36,451 bases of DNA from Bacteroidaceae bacterium (GTDB lineage Bacteria > Bacteroidota > Bacteroidia > Bacteroidales > Bacteroidaceae), in NCBI GenBank assembly GCA_017935785.1, contig JAGBGU010000083.1, forward strand, positions 1 to 36,451. Reading direction: 5' to 3'. The position numbers and the translations under genes were made by a program. Shown piece by piece: positions 15,813-24,068 of the stretch (position 1 is the first letter of the stretch; every line of letters starts with the position of its first letter). The notes beneath the pieces were generated by a model. It saw nothing but the letters and a program-made list of their open reading frames with translations, did no database searches and had not been told where the DNA came from.

Positions 15813-15846
15813 AAAAGAAGGTTGTCATCACGACAACCATTCTTTT
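15813..15846 (-). terminator. Bidirectional hairpin between sulfatase and GxGYxYP genes
   Basis: AAAAGAAGGTTGTC (15813-15826) pairs with GACAACC (15832-15838), then after one bulged A with TTCTTTT (15840-15846): 14 pairs, loop ATCAC, A/T flanks on both sides. It lies only 22 bases upstream of the GxGYxYP start codon. It can end the sulfatase transcript or attenuate expression of the last gene. Confidence 0.65.
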
Positions 15847-15928
15847 CATTAATTAACCTTTAAATTACAACTATGAAACTATTTATTTTTATTCAGAATC
15901 AGTCATCAACAGACAGCTAACGTATGTA

Positions 15929-17452
15929 CTATCCTTCTTCCGCCTCATACTCCCGGCGTATTTCAACAAGTTTCTTGTGCAGTTTCTTCTGCACCTTTCT
16001 ATACCTGGGGTCGCCATACAGATTATGCATCTCTGAGGGGTCTTCCTGAAGGTCGTACAATTCCCATGTATCTATGTCATTATAGAAATGAATCAGTTTG
16101 TACCGTTCAGTACGGATACCGTAATGGCGCTTGACCATATGTTCGGCCGGATACTCATAGAAATGATAATAAAGGGCATCGCGCCACTTGCGGGGACTTT
16201 CTTCTTCCCTGAGAAGCGGAACCAAGGACTCGCCTTGCATATCCTCGGGGACGGGCACGCCCGCCATCTGCAGGAATGTTGGGGCATAGTCTATATTCTG
16301 CACCATTTCATCAATCTGACCTCTACGGTTGTAGCCCTGGGGCAGACGCATAAGAAGTGGTGTGCGCATGCTCTCTTCGTACATGAACCGCTTGTCAAAC
16401 CAACCATGTTCGCCCATATAGAAGCCCTGGTCGCTGGTATATACCACCAACGTGTTGTCCAGCAAACCCTCAGTGCGGAGATAGTCCATCAGACGGCCCA
16501 CATTGTCATCCAGACTTCGCGTAACCTTCGCATAGTCACGCATAAAACGCTGGAACTTGTATTCCGTAAGCTGACGGCCAGTGGGTTTGGATGCATAGAA
16601 CTCCCTGCTCAAGCTGTCGTAGAACTGCCAGTAGGTCTGACGTGACTTCTCGTCCAGACGGTTTACATAAGCAAGGTAGGTCTGTGACAGACGGCTGGAA
16701 TCGCCAGGAAGATACACTTTATTGTCGTAAATCAAATCCATGTCATGGCCGCTTGATATATTCATCTGCTGCTCCTTGGCGGCTTGCCTGCCTTCGTAGT
16801 CATCCCAAAAATTGGCGGGCAAAGGAAAGGTTACATCCTCATAGTCACGAAGGTATTTAATGGGCGGCAACCAATCTCTGTGACATGCCTTATGATGGAC
16901 AAAAAGGATGAACGGCTTTTCCTTGTCGCGTTGTTCCAGCCATTCTATACTTTTGTCCGTAATGACGTCTGTACAATACCCTTCTTCCACCGAAGAACTT
17001 CCGTCCTGATGCAGGAATGTGGGGTTATAATACTCGCCTTGGCCGATAAGAATATCATAATGGTTGAAGCCTGTGGGCTGACTAACCAAATGCCACTTGC
17101 CGATAAGAGCCGTCTGGTACCCTGCCTTCTGGAGCAGTTTGGGCATTGTTTGCTGCGTACCGTCAAATATGCCGTGTTCGTTGTTCGTAAAGCCGTTTTT
17201 ATGGCTGTGCTTTCCTGTCAGCATACAAGCACGTGACGGACCGCTCAGGGAGTTTGCCACAAAACTCTCGGAAAAGAGGACGCCTTCATTGGCTATACGA
17301 TCCAGATTGGGCGTGGGCACAGGACTGTTTCCATAGCATGACATCATCTGAGCCGTATGGTCATCCGTCATGATATAGACTATGTTGGGCCGCTGCTGTG
17401 CCGTGGCCTGAACCGCCAATGAAAGGACGGGGAGCAGTGGGAATGCTTTCAT
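15929..17452 (-). CDS. Exported serine-type S1 sulfatase
   Basis: This 507-residue sulfatase has a signal peptide (MKAFPLLPVLSLAVQATAQ). It hydrolyses a sulfate ester, probably on a host glycan sugar such as N-acetylglucosamine-6-sulfate. The active-site motif is SLSGPSR with Ser70 in the place of Cys, so it needs conversion to formylglycine by an anaerobic maturase (anSME), not encoded here. Metal-site residues are TDDH (Asp30, Asp31), KWH in LIGKWHL, and TSDQGFYMGEHGWFDKRF for the Asp/His/Lys set. The general appearance fits the S1_11-type GlcNAc-6-sulfatases, but the subfamily is a guess. Its ATG is one base beyond the stop of the DUF1080 gene, suggesting translational coupling. Confidence 0.93.
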   Translation of the reverse strand: MKAFPLLPVLSLAVQATAQQRPNIVYIMTDDHTAQMMSCYGNSPVPTPNLDRIANEGVLFSESFVANSLSGPSRACMLTGKHSHKNGFTNNEHGIFDGTQQTMPKLLQKAGYQTALIGKWHLVSQPTGFNHYDILIGQGEYYNPTFLHQDGSSSVEEGYCTDVITDKSIEWLEQRDKEKPFILFVHHKACHRDWLPPIKYLRDYEDVTFPLPANFWDDYEGRQAAKEQQMNISSGHDMDLIYDNKVYLPGDSSRLSQTYLAYVNRLDEKSRQTYWQFYDSLSREFYASKPTGRQLTEYKFQRFMRDYAKVTRSLDDNVGRLMDYLRTEGLLDNTLVVYTSDQGFYMGEHGWFDKRFMYEESMRTPLLMRLPQGYNRRGQIDEMVQNIDYAPTFLQMAGVPVPEDMQGESLVPLLREEESPRKWRDALYYHFYEYPAEHMVKRHYGIRTERYKLIHFYNDIDTWELYDLQEDPSEMHNLYGDPRYRKVQKKLHKKLVEIRREYEAEEG

Positions 17453-17453
17453 T

Positions 17454-18206
17454 CTACAGTTCCTTTATCTTTATGTTCTTAAACCAAACCTCATTTCCAT
17501 GATCCTGAAGAAGGATTCTTCCTTCCTTCAAGTTACCGAAATCAGGCCACTTGTTGTATTTACTGTAAGCCACCAATGCGTTCCACTGCTGGCTGTTGCG
17601 GTTGTACTTCACCATCAGTTCGCCATTGAGCCAATGTTCCACATGATTTCCTTTAACGATAATGGTGGCTGTGTTGAATTCACCAATCTTAAACGGTTTC
17701 TTTTCAGGAGCCGGAATGAGATCGTACAAGGATGCCAGCTTGCGGTTTCCCTTTACGCCAAGCTTTGCATCGGGATGGCGTTCATCGTCCAGTATCTGAA
17801 ATTCACAACCAATGGCACTACCCTCTCCCTTATTCAACTCAGAATCCACAAAGTACTTTATTCCGCTGTTTGCTCCTTCTGTTATCTTAAAATCTACCTT
17901 AAGAATAAAATTCGCATATTTCTTTTCGGTTACAATGTCGCCTCCATTGGTGCTTTCGCCTCCGTCAGAAGGAAGCACTTTCAAGATACCGTTCTGGATG
18001 ACCCATCCTTTTTCAGGAAATGTCTGTATTTTGGCTCCACGCCATCCTTTTGTGGTTTTTCCGTCCCACAACAGTTTCCATCCTTCACGTTGCTCCTGCT
18101 CTGTAAGGACATTGTCGCCCTTGGCACCAGCTTCTGTTGGGGCACAGGCTGTCAGTGCAACCAAAACGGCTGACATCCTGACATATTTAAGAAATCTATT
18201 CTTCAT
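17454..18206 (-). CDS. DUF1080 lipoprotein (3-keto-disaccharide hydrolase family)
   Basis: This 250-residue protein carries a lipoprotein signal (LVALTAC, Cys21 lipidated) and a PF06439-type concanavalin-like domain. Family marks are [17 protein letters not shown] near the start, a [15 protein letters not shown] block, [13 protein letters not shown], and [13 protein letters not shown], ending with [20 protein letters not shown]. Proteins of this family cleave 3-keto glycosides made by a C3-oxidising dehydrogenase. ATG 18206 is preferred to an upstream TTG (18218) because it starts the lipoprotein signal cleanly. It is 12 bases downstream of the Gfo/Idh/MocA gene and one base ahead of the sulfatase start. 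The partner order strongly suggests joint action on one glycan. Confidence 0.9.
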   Translation of the reverse strand: MKNRFLKYVRMSAVLVALTACAPTEAGAKGDNVLTEQEQREGWKLLWDGKTTKGWRGAKIQTFPEKGWVIQNGILKVLPSDGGESTNGGDIVTEKKYANFILKVDFKITEGANSGIKYFVDSELNKGEGSAIGCEFQILDDERHPDAKLGVKGNRKLASLYDLIPAPEKKPFKIGEFNTATIIVKGNHVEHWLNGELMVKYNRNSQQWNALVAYSKYNKWPDFGNLKEGRILLQDHGNEVWFKNIKIKEL

Positions 18207-18218
18207 GATACCCGGCAA

Positions 18219-19646
18219 TTAAATTTTATAGAAATCTTCCCAACCGCGTCTGGGGGGCATACCAGCCAACATGGAGTTGGCAAAATCATTATTGGTGAAT
18301 ACCTTATTCCGGGGATCAAAGAACAATTGAGTATTGAGCCGTTGTGCTATCACGCCAAGACAGAATACCTGACTGAGAACACCGTTGATCTCGAAGGGTG
18401 AACGTGTCTTTTCCGTTCCCTGACAAGCACGAAGGAAATTCACATAATGATTGCTCGGACTCTTGGGCACCTTGGGAAGTTTGTCTTTCATTTCCTCGGC
18501 CTTTTCCTTGGGAATAATGCTCAATGTACTGCCATGGCTTGCGCCCTTGAAAATGAGGTCCTTGCTGTAAATAATCTTACCGGGATTGATTTTCTGCTTT
18601 GTGTATTCGCCCTGATTGCTGGCGGGAATGTCTGCACCAAGTTCGCTTTCGCCATAACCTGGGGGCAGAGGAGGAAGATTGTCCACACCGTCGTACCATG
18701 TCACATCGCAAGGAGGCATATTACCGCGTGCACCGAAGCGGAACAGAATGGTACTGCTGTAAGGATAGAAGAATTCATTATGCTTGTTGGCATAGAGCAT
18801 ATTAATCTCGTAAGGAAGCCCTAACTGCAGGAATTCGTGGACAGTATCCAGAATATGCGCGCCCCAGTCGCCCAATGCGCCCATACCGAAATCGTACCAG
18901 CTTCGCCAGTCGCCCTGATGATAAAGTTTGCTGTAGTTATGGTATCTTACGCCACCATGCCATGTGTCATAATCCATATTCTTTGGAATATCCTCGCCTT
19001 CGGGCATCTTGATCATGTCAGGATCGTAGGCATGCCAGCGACGGCTGTTGTTCATATGGGCTGTAACGGCTGTTACATCCTTTATAATACCGGCTTCCAT
19101 CCATGCCTTAAACTGGAAATAGTTTGCCTCTGAATGTCCTTGGTTACCCACCTGAGTTGCAACTGTCGGATTCCTGCGGGCCATCTCCATCAAAAGTTCA
19201 GCTTCCTGGAAAGTACGGATCATGGGTTTCTCCAGATAAATATGCTTCTTGTATTTAAGAGCCATCATGGCCACAAAGAAGTGGATGTGGTCAGGAACAC
19301 TGGCTGCCACAGCATCAAAATGGTCTGCATATTCCTCAAAAAGCTTGCGGAAATCGCGGAAACGCTTTGCGTTGGGATACATGTTTAGAACCTTTTGGCA
19401 TTGTTTGCCGTCGAGGTCTACGTCGCAGAGCGCAACAACATCCACCATATTGGTCTTTGCAAACTCATTTATATTCTGCTCGCCACGGTTACCTATTCCG
19501 ATATAGGCTATCTTTACTTTTTCAGTCTTGACAGCAGCTGTCTGGGCAGAAGTCATCGTATTGGCAAAAACGTTTTGGACAGGATTCAGAGCCAGGCCTG
19601 CAGTAGTCAGTCCCATTCCTTTCAAAAAATCTCTTCTTGTAGACAT
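18219..19646 (-). CDS. Tat-exported Gfo/Idh/MocA family oxidoreductase
   Basis: This 475-residue protein has a Tat signal (STRRDFLKGMGLTTAGLAL; Arg4-Arg5), so it is exported folded with its cofactor. The Rossmann domain has YIGIGNRGEQN (Gly50, Gly52, Gly55), and the family's EKP motif is LEKPM (139-141). The C-terminal half (WHGGVRYHNYSKLYHQGDWRSWYDFGMGALGDWGAH) resembles the bacterial-type Gfo/Idh/MocA C-terminal domain. Members oxidise a sugar hydroxyl with NAD(P); periplasmic ones retain a bound cofactor. Together with DUF1080 this suggests formation of a 3-keto sugar. A glycosidase of GH109 type is an alternative, but the hallmark sequences I would expect for that are not obvious. First gene of the cluster. 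Confidence 0.9.
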   Translation of the reverse strand: MSTRRDFLKGMGLTTAGLALNPVQNVFANTMTSAQTAAVKTEKVKIAYIGIGNRGEQNINEFAKTNMVDVVALCDVDLDGKQCQKVLNMYPNAKRFRDFRKLFEEYADHFDAVAASVPDHIHFFVAMMALKYKKHIYLEKPMIRTFQEAELLMEMARRNPTVATQVGNQGHSEANYFQFKAWMEAGIIKDVTAVTAHMNNSRRWHAYDPDMIKMPEGEDIPKNMDYDTWHGGVRYHNYSKLYHQGDWRSWYDFGMGALGDWGAHILDTVHEFLQLGLPYEINMLYANKHNEFFYPYSSTILFRFGARGNMPPCDVTWYDGVDNLPPLPPGYGESELGADIPASNQGEYTKQKINPGKIIYSKDLIFKGASHGSTLSIIPKEKAEEMKDKLPKVPKSPSNHYVNFLRACQGTEKTRSPFEINGVLSQVFCLGVIAQRLNTQLFFDPRNKVFTNNDFANSMLAGMPPRRGWEDFYKI

Positions 19647-19689
19647 AATATTATAAGGTATAAAAGTGTTTATTTAACGTTAATCTATG

Positions 19690-19721
19690 CAAAGGAAACA
19701 ATTTATAACCAAAAAAACAAA
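19690..19721 (-). promoter_or_regulatory. Promoter of the oxidoreductase-DUF1080-sulfatase cluster
   Basis: Minus-strand TTTG (19721-19718), 20 bases, TTCCTTTG (19697-19690). The -7 box has one departure from TAnnTTTG (TT instead of TA). It lies 44 bases upstream of ATG 19646. It is divergent from the esterase promoter at 19751. Confidence 0.5.
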
Positions 19722-19750
19722 AATATATATCATTTTCTTGCATTTTTCCA

Positions 19751-19758
19751 TATCTTTG
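19751..19758 (+). promoter_or_regulatory. -7 box of the esterase promoter
   Basis: TATCTTTG, 23 bases before ATG 19782, fits TAnnTTTG. No convincing TTTG at the expected upstream distance. Confidence 0.5.
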
Positions 19759-19781
19759 CAACATAAATCAATCCACAAAAG

Positions 19782-20609
19782 ATGAAAACAAGACATTTAT
19801 TAACCATTGCAGTTTTGATTTCTGCAATTTTCAGTGCCAATGCGCAACGAATAGACACAATCAAGGTACACAGTGCTTCAATGGAACGTGATGTGGATAA
19901 CATCGTGGTCACGCCGGAGCAATACAACGACGGCTATGCTTTTCCCGTTGTGTATTTGCTTCATGGACACGGAGACGACCACACAAAATGGGTGGGCCAC
20001 ACACAGCCCAGACTTCCCCAACTGGCGAATCAATATGGCGTCATATTTGTATGTCCCGACGGAGACACGTCCTGGTACTTTGACAGCCACATCAATCCCA
20101 AAGTCCGTTTTGAGACATATATCAGCCAGGAACTTGTCAGCTATATGGACAGCCATTATAAGACCATTGCCAAACCTGGTGCAAGAGCGATTACAGGTTT
20201 TAGCATGGGCGGTCATGGTGCGCTTTGGAACGCGTTCCGCCATCCGGACATCTTTGGCGCTTGCGGAAGTCTGAGCGGTGGCGTTGACTTCAGAGCATTT
20301 CCCAACAACTGGCACATCAAAGACCATCTTGGCGAACAGAAGGACAATGTAGAGCGCTGGAACCAAAGCACAGCCCTCAGCCAGATTGACAAAATCAAGC
20401 CGTGGCAATCCATTGCCATTGACTGTGGTGTGGATGACTTCTTCTATCCCTGTAATGTGGCATTGCACGAAGCCTTGCTGAAGAAAAAGATTCCACATGA
20501 CTACACCATCCGTCCTGGCGGACACAACCATGCATACTGGGGAAATGCAATCCTTTATCAGTTAATATTCTTCACAGAGCATTTCAAACGGCATGCAAGT
20601 GGGAAGTGA
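19782..20609 (+). CDS. Exported esterase, alpha/beta-hydrolase (esterase D / PF00756 type)
   Basis: This 275-residue enzyme has a signal peptide (MKTRHLLTIAVLISAIFSANA). The nucleophile elbow is GFSMGG (Ser141). The oxyanion region is YLLHGHGDD. The probable acid is in DCGVDDFFYP and the histidine in GGHNHAYW. Members include feruloyl and acetyl-xylan esterases and trehalose mycolyl-type esterases. The substrate here cannot be read from sequence; an acyl group on a glycan would fit the neighbouring divergent glycan cluster. It is monocistronic, with an inverted repeat and a new promoter downstream. Confidence 0.88.
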   Translation: MKTRHLLTIAVLISAIFSANAQRIDTIKVHSASMERDVDNIVVTPEQYNDGYAFPVVYLLHGHGDDHTKWVGHTQPRLPQLANQYGVIFVCPDGDTSWYFDSHINPKVRFETYISQELVSYMDSHYKTIAKPGARAITGFSMGGHGALWNAFRHPDIFGACGSLSGGVDFRAFPNNWHIKDHLGEQKDNVERWNQSTALSQIDKIKPWQSIAIDCGVDDFFYPCNVALHEALLKKKIPHDYTIRPGGHNHAYWGNAILYQLIFFTEHFKRHASGK

Positions 20610-20660
20610 GCATCCCGCATTTAATTTAAAGAACAATTAGAACACCTTGCTTATTATAGA

Positions 20661-20700
20661 TTGCAGTCTGATTAGGCGAATAAAGCATATCAGACTGCAA
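20661..20700. promoter_or_regulatory. 12-bp inverted repeat abutting the glycosyltransferase promoter
   Basis: TTGCAGTCTGAT (20661-20672) and ATCAGACTGCAA (20689-20700) are perfect inverse copies separated by 16 bases. The right arm ends five bases before the -33 box at 20706. It may be the terminator of the esterase gene (stop 20609) or an operator for the next gene. No T-run follows. Confidence 0.55.
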
Positions 20701-20705
20701 AATAA

Positions 20706-20736
20706 TTTGCACGTTCGTCTTTTTTTTATACCTTTG
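20706..20736 (+). promoter_or_regulatory. Promoter of the glycosyltransferase gene
   Basis: TTTG (20706-20709), 19 bases, TACCTTTG (20729-20736): a full match to the Bacteroidota consensus, with a leader of about 40 bases to ATG 20783. Confidence 0.7.
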
Positions 20737-20782
20737 CACGAATTTTGACAGAAACAGCGTATTAAGAACCAGAAAAACTGTA

Positions 20783-21571
20783 ATGCAGCAAGAAGAGTTA
20801 GTATCAGTAATTATGCCATCGTATAACGCCAGCAAATATATTGGCGATAGCATAGATTGTATACTAAACCAAACCTACCCCCACCTGGAACTTCTCATTA
20901 CAGACGACCACTCCACCGACCCTGAAACATTAGAACTGCTCAAATCCTACGAAAAAAAGGATTCGCGCGTCAAGATTTTCCTTATGCCTGAGAATAATGG
21001 TGCAGGATATGCCAGGAACAACTCGATTCGTGAAGCGAAAGGCAGGTACATCGCTTTCTGTGACAGCGATGACAGATGGTTTCCGGAGAAGTTGCAAAAA
21101 CAGTTGGAATACATGCAGCAACATGACGAATGCTGCCTGTGCTTCTCATCATATCTGGTATGTGACGCTTCGGGTACGCACAAGGGTATCGTAATCGCAC
21201 CTTCGCGTCTTACGCTTACCGAATTGAAACATGACAACAAGATTGGCTGTCTGACGGCCATATATGACACCAAGCCTTATGGCAAGTTTTATATGCCAAC
21301 CATACGCAAACGTCAGGATTGGGCTTTATTCCTTAACATAATGAAAAAATGCCGTGTGGCATATGGTATGGTGGAGCCTTTGGCCTATTACCGGAAAACG
21401 CCGGAAGGGCTGAGCCGTAAAAAGTTCAAACTGATTAAATACAATGCCAAGGTTTACCAACACGTGTTTGGATATTCAACCCTGTGCAGTTATCTTTATT
21501 TAATATTTGTTTTCCTTCCTACTTATTTTACCAAAAGGGTTATCAATTGGATTGCCAATATCCGCCGATAA
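20783..21571 (+). CDS. Family 2 glycosyltransferase
   Basis: This 262-residue enzyme has a GT-A fold at its N-terminus: SVIMPSYNASKYIGDSID, LLITDDHSTD, NNGAGYARNNSI, and the metal/nucleotide motif DSDD (Asp94-Asp97). It transfers a sugar from a nucleotide-sugar donor to a growing surface glycan at the inner membrane. The C-terminus (about 228-255) is hydrophobic (YLYLIFVFLPTYF) followed by basic residues, consistent with membrane attachment. It resembles short GT2 enzymes of O-antigen or capsule assembly. It stands alone rather than in a capsule cluster, so its acceptor is unknown. Confidence 0.9.
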   Translation: MQQEELVSVIMPSYNASKYIGDSIDCILNQTYPHLELLITDDHSTDPETLELLKSYEKKDSRVKIFLMPENNGAGYARNNSIREAKGRYIAFCDSDDRWFPEKLQKQLEYMQQHDECCLCFSSYLVCDASGTHKGIVIAPSRLTLTELKHDNKIGCLTAIYDTKPYGKFYMPTIRKRQDWALFLNIMKKCRVAYGMVEPLAYYRKTPEGLSRKKFKLIKYNAKVYQHVFGYSTLCSYLYLIFVFLPTYFTKRVINWIANIRR

Positions 21572-21858
21572 ACCGTATTGGAGTTTCTGAGTTTTTCCCA
21601 AATCTTGTGAAGTGAGTTACGGCCGCTTTTTGACATTTATGCCGTCATGTAGTCCCGCAAATATGTCATTTCATGGCGTCTTATTACCATCTGTGGAAGA
21701 AGCCGCCACAATGTAACGTCACTACAATCGCACGGAAGAAGAACGAAAATCAACCCGGCACATTTTATGGAACATCCCTATATTGAGATTTTATCTTCAT
21801 TAGCGCCATCGTAATACAATTGTAACAATCTCGAAACGGAAGTGTAATTGTATTTACA
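21572..21858. other. Gene-free spacer
   Basis: The sequence between the glycosyltransferase and Na/Pi genes has no ORF worth calling. A palindrome TACAATTGTA (21815-21824) lies about 40 bases ahead of the -7 box and could bind a dimeric regulator. No terminator-like hairpin is clear. Confidence 0.4.
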
Positions 21859-21866
21859 TATTTTTG
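21859..21866 (+). promoter_or_regulatory. -7 box of the Na/Pi cotransporter promoter
   Basis: TATTTTTG fits TAnnTTTG, 29 bases before ATG 21896. This also argues against the upstream in-frame ATG at 21848, which would lie before the transcription start. Confidence 0.5.
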
Positions 21867-21895
21867 CAAATGAAAACTTATTTTTACAATCAAAA

Positions 21896-23578
21896 ATGGA
21901 TACATGTATTAATCTTTTGAGCCTTATTGGTTCGCTGGCCCTATTCCTGTACGGAATGAAAATCATGAGCGAGGGCTTGGAGAAATTTGCAGGCGACCGT
22001 CTGCGCAACATCTTGTCTTCCATGACACGCAACAGAGTCATGGGTGTGTTTACGGGTATTCTGGTTACCGCACTTATACAGAGTTCCAGTGCCACTACTG
22101 TTATGGTAGTCAGTTTTGTGAATGCCGGCTTGATGACTTTGGCCCAGAGTATCGGAGTCATTATGGGTGCAAACATCGGTACAACCGTAACTGCATGGAT
22201 TATTTCCGCCATCGGATTCAAAGTAAATATTGCAGCATTTGCCTTACCGCTTCTTGCAATTGGCATCCCTCTTATTTTCAGTTCTAAAAGCAAGCGAAAG
22301 AGCGTCGGAGAGTTCATCTTCGGTTTTTCATTCCTTTTTATGGGTTTAAGCTACCTTCAGGTCAATGCCGAAGCGCTCAAGATAGGTGATATTGTGGCCA
22401 ATTTGCTGGCCGGTTGGGCAGGCAGCGGAGGTTTCCTTACCATCCTTCTGTTTGTTTTTGTGGGAGCATTTACCACCATGATAGTACAAGCATCTGCCGC
22501 CACAATGGCTGTAACACTCATGCTGTTCGACATGAACATTCCTGGTTTTGGTTTCGAATTGGCTGCAGCATTGGCCATGGGACAAAACATCGGTACCACC
22601 ATTACAGCCTTCCTGGCATCTCTTACCGCCAATACACAGGCTCGCCGGGCAGCTTTGGCGCATATGTTCTTCAATGTCTTCGGCGTGGTTATCATTCTGG
22701 TAATGTTCCATCCATTCTGCGATGCCGTGACCTGGTTTGTCACCAATGTAATGCATGCAGGAGACAACGATCTGTTCAGGTTGTCAGCATTCCACTCTGC
22801 ATTCAATATCTTCAACACATTAACGCTTATCTGGTTTGTCAAGCAGATTGAGGCTTTTGTATGCTACATACTCCCCCAGAAAGAGCAAGACGAGGAATAT
22901 CGACTGTGCTACATTTCCGGTGGCCTGCTCAGTACGGCAGAACTCTCCATTCTGGAAGCCCAGAAAGAAATAAACGTCTTTTCCGAGCGTTGCCAGCGCA
23001 TGTTCGGTTTTGTCCGTAATCTGCTCAATGTGGAAAAGAACGAGGAGTTTGTAAGTCTGTACAGCCGAATTGAAAAATATGAAGTCATCACGGACCGGAT
23101 GGAAGTTGAAATAGCCAATTACCTGAATCAGGTGAGTGAAGGCAGGTTGTCAAGTGACTCCAAATCAAAGATACAGAATATGCTGAGACAGGTGGACGAA
23201 CTTGAAAGCATAGGAGACTGCTGCTTCAACCTGGGACGTACGCTAAGCAGAAAACGCCAATACTCACAAGAAGACTTCACAGAAGAGCAGAAAGGACATA
23301 TCCAAAACATGATAGGATTGGTTGAAGAGGCCCTTAACGAAATGGTTGCGGTTGTGGCGAACAGCGAGCAACAAAAGAACATTCCCACTAAGGCATACAA
23401 CTTGGAACATGAAATCAATAATTTCCGTTCACAATTGAAGAACCAGAACATCCAGGATGTAAACAACCATCTTTACAGTTATCAGATTGGTGTATTCTAT
23501 ACTGACTTCATCTGCGAATGCGAAAAGCTTGCCGACTACATCCTCAACGTAATCCAGGCAACCTGCGGCCGTCAATAA
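21896..23578 (+). CDS. Na+/phosphate cotransporter with PhoU-like tail
   Basis: This 560-residue membrane protein has two inverted Na/Pi-cotransporter repeats (PF02690) that import phosphate with sodium. The signature QSSSATT (62-68) in repeat one and QASAAT (198-203) in repeat two are both present, each beside hydrophobic helices. About eight membrane segments fill residues 1-330. From about 350 a helical, charged PhoU-like cytoplasmic domain follows, as in the bacterial NptA/YjbB-type family. ATG 21896 gives MDTCINLLSLIGSLALFLYG; the upstream ATG 21848 precedes the promoter. The WbuC cupin gene begins 16 bases downstream and is probably co-transcribed. Confidence 0.93.
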   Translation: MDTCINLLSLIGSLALFLYGMKIMSEGLEKFAGDRLRNILSSMTRNRVMGVFTGILVTALIQSSSATTVMVVSFVNAGLMTLAQSIGVIMGANIGTTVTAWIISAIGFKVNIAAFALPLLAIGIPLIFSSKSKRKSVGEFIFGFSFLFMGLSYLQVNAEALKIGDIVANLLAGWAGSGGFLTILLFVFVGAFTTMIVQASAATMAVTLMLFDMNIPGFGFELAAALAMGQNIGTTITAFLASLTANTQARRAALAHMFFNVFGVVIILVMFHPFCDAVTWFVTNVMHAGDNDLFRLSAFHSAFNIFNTLTLIWFVKQIEAFVCYILPQKEQDEEYRLCYISGGLLSTAELSILEAQKEINVFSERCQRMFGFVRNLLNVEKNEEFVSLYSRIEKYEVITDRMEVEIANYLNQVSEGRLSSDSKSKIQNMLRQVDELESIGDCCFNLGRTLSRKRQYSQEDFTEEQKGHIQNMIGLVEEALNEMVAVVANSEQQKNIPTKAYNLEHEINNFRSQLKNQNIQDVNNHLYSYQIGVFYTDFICECEKLADYILNVIQATCGRQ

Positions 23579-23594
23579 TAGAAAATGTACCGTT

Positions 23595-23999
23595 ATGAGA
23601 TTTGACAAAGAACTGTTAGACAACCTGACAAAAGCGGCACAAGAGAACCCAAGGTTAAGACAAAACCTGGATTTGCGTACTTCTTCCGCAGACACATCCC
23701 AGCGAATGCTTAATGCTTTAGAACCCGGAACCGTTGTCCCAATTCACCGTCATCGTGCCACCACTGAAACAGTGGCAGTGATTCGCGGAAGGATTAAACA
23801 ATGTATGTATGATGACAATGGGAACGAAACGGAATCATTCACAGCCGGTCCCAACGAGGATTGCAAAGGTTTCAGTGTTCCTGTGGGAATCTGGCATAGG
23901 AGCATCAGTCTGGAAAGCGGTACTATCATTCTGGAATCAAAAGACGGAGCGTATGTTCCTATTGACCCGACAGACATCCTGGAAACAAGCCAAGTATAA
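23595..23999 (+). CDS. WbuC-family cupin metalloprotein
   Basis: This 134-residue protein is a single cupin. Motif one is PIHRHRATTETVAVIRG (His51, His53, Glu58) and motif two contains GIWHRS (His101), so a metal is likely bound. The WbuC family is often found in O-antigen or surface polysaccharide loci; its reaction is not known. Here it is 16 bases downstream of a phosphate transporter instead, and an inverted repeat closes the unit. The family call is good; the role is not. Confidence 0.85.
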   Translation: MRFDKELLDNLTKAAQENPRLRQNLDLRTSSADTSQRMLNALEPGTVVPIHRHRATTETVAVIRGRIKQCMYDDNGNETESFTAGPNEDCKGFSVPVGIWHRSISLESGTIILESKDGAYVPIDPTDILETSQV

Positions 24000-24010
24000 T
24001 TAACCAAGAT

Positions 24011-24042
24011 ATGCAGAGAAGGCGTTAACACCTTCTCTGCAT
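24011..24042 (+). terminator. Hairpin terminator after the Na/Pi-WbuC unit
   Basis: ATGCAGAGAAGG (24011-24022) pairs perfectly with CCTTCTCTGCAT (24031-24042), with an 8-base loop, 11 bases after the WbuC stop. The downstream sequence ACTGTTTATAT has only a short T-run. Confidence 0.65.
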
Positions 24043-24068
24043 ACTGTTTATATAATAATTCCCATTAC

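Noticed and set aside
18219..19646. GH109-type glycosidase as the identity of the Gfo/Idh/MocA protein
   Set aside because: The C-terminal half and neighbours (DUF1080, sulfatase) fit the oxidoreductase branch better, and I see no GH109-specific hallmark. It remains a minor alternative.
21848..21895. Upstream ATG for the Na/Pi cotransporter
   Set aside because: It precedes the -7 box at 21859-21866, and the extra 16 residues are not family-like.
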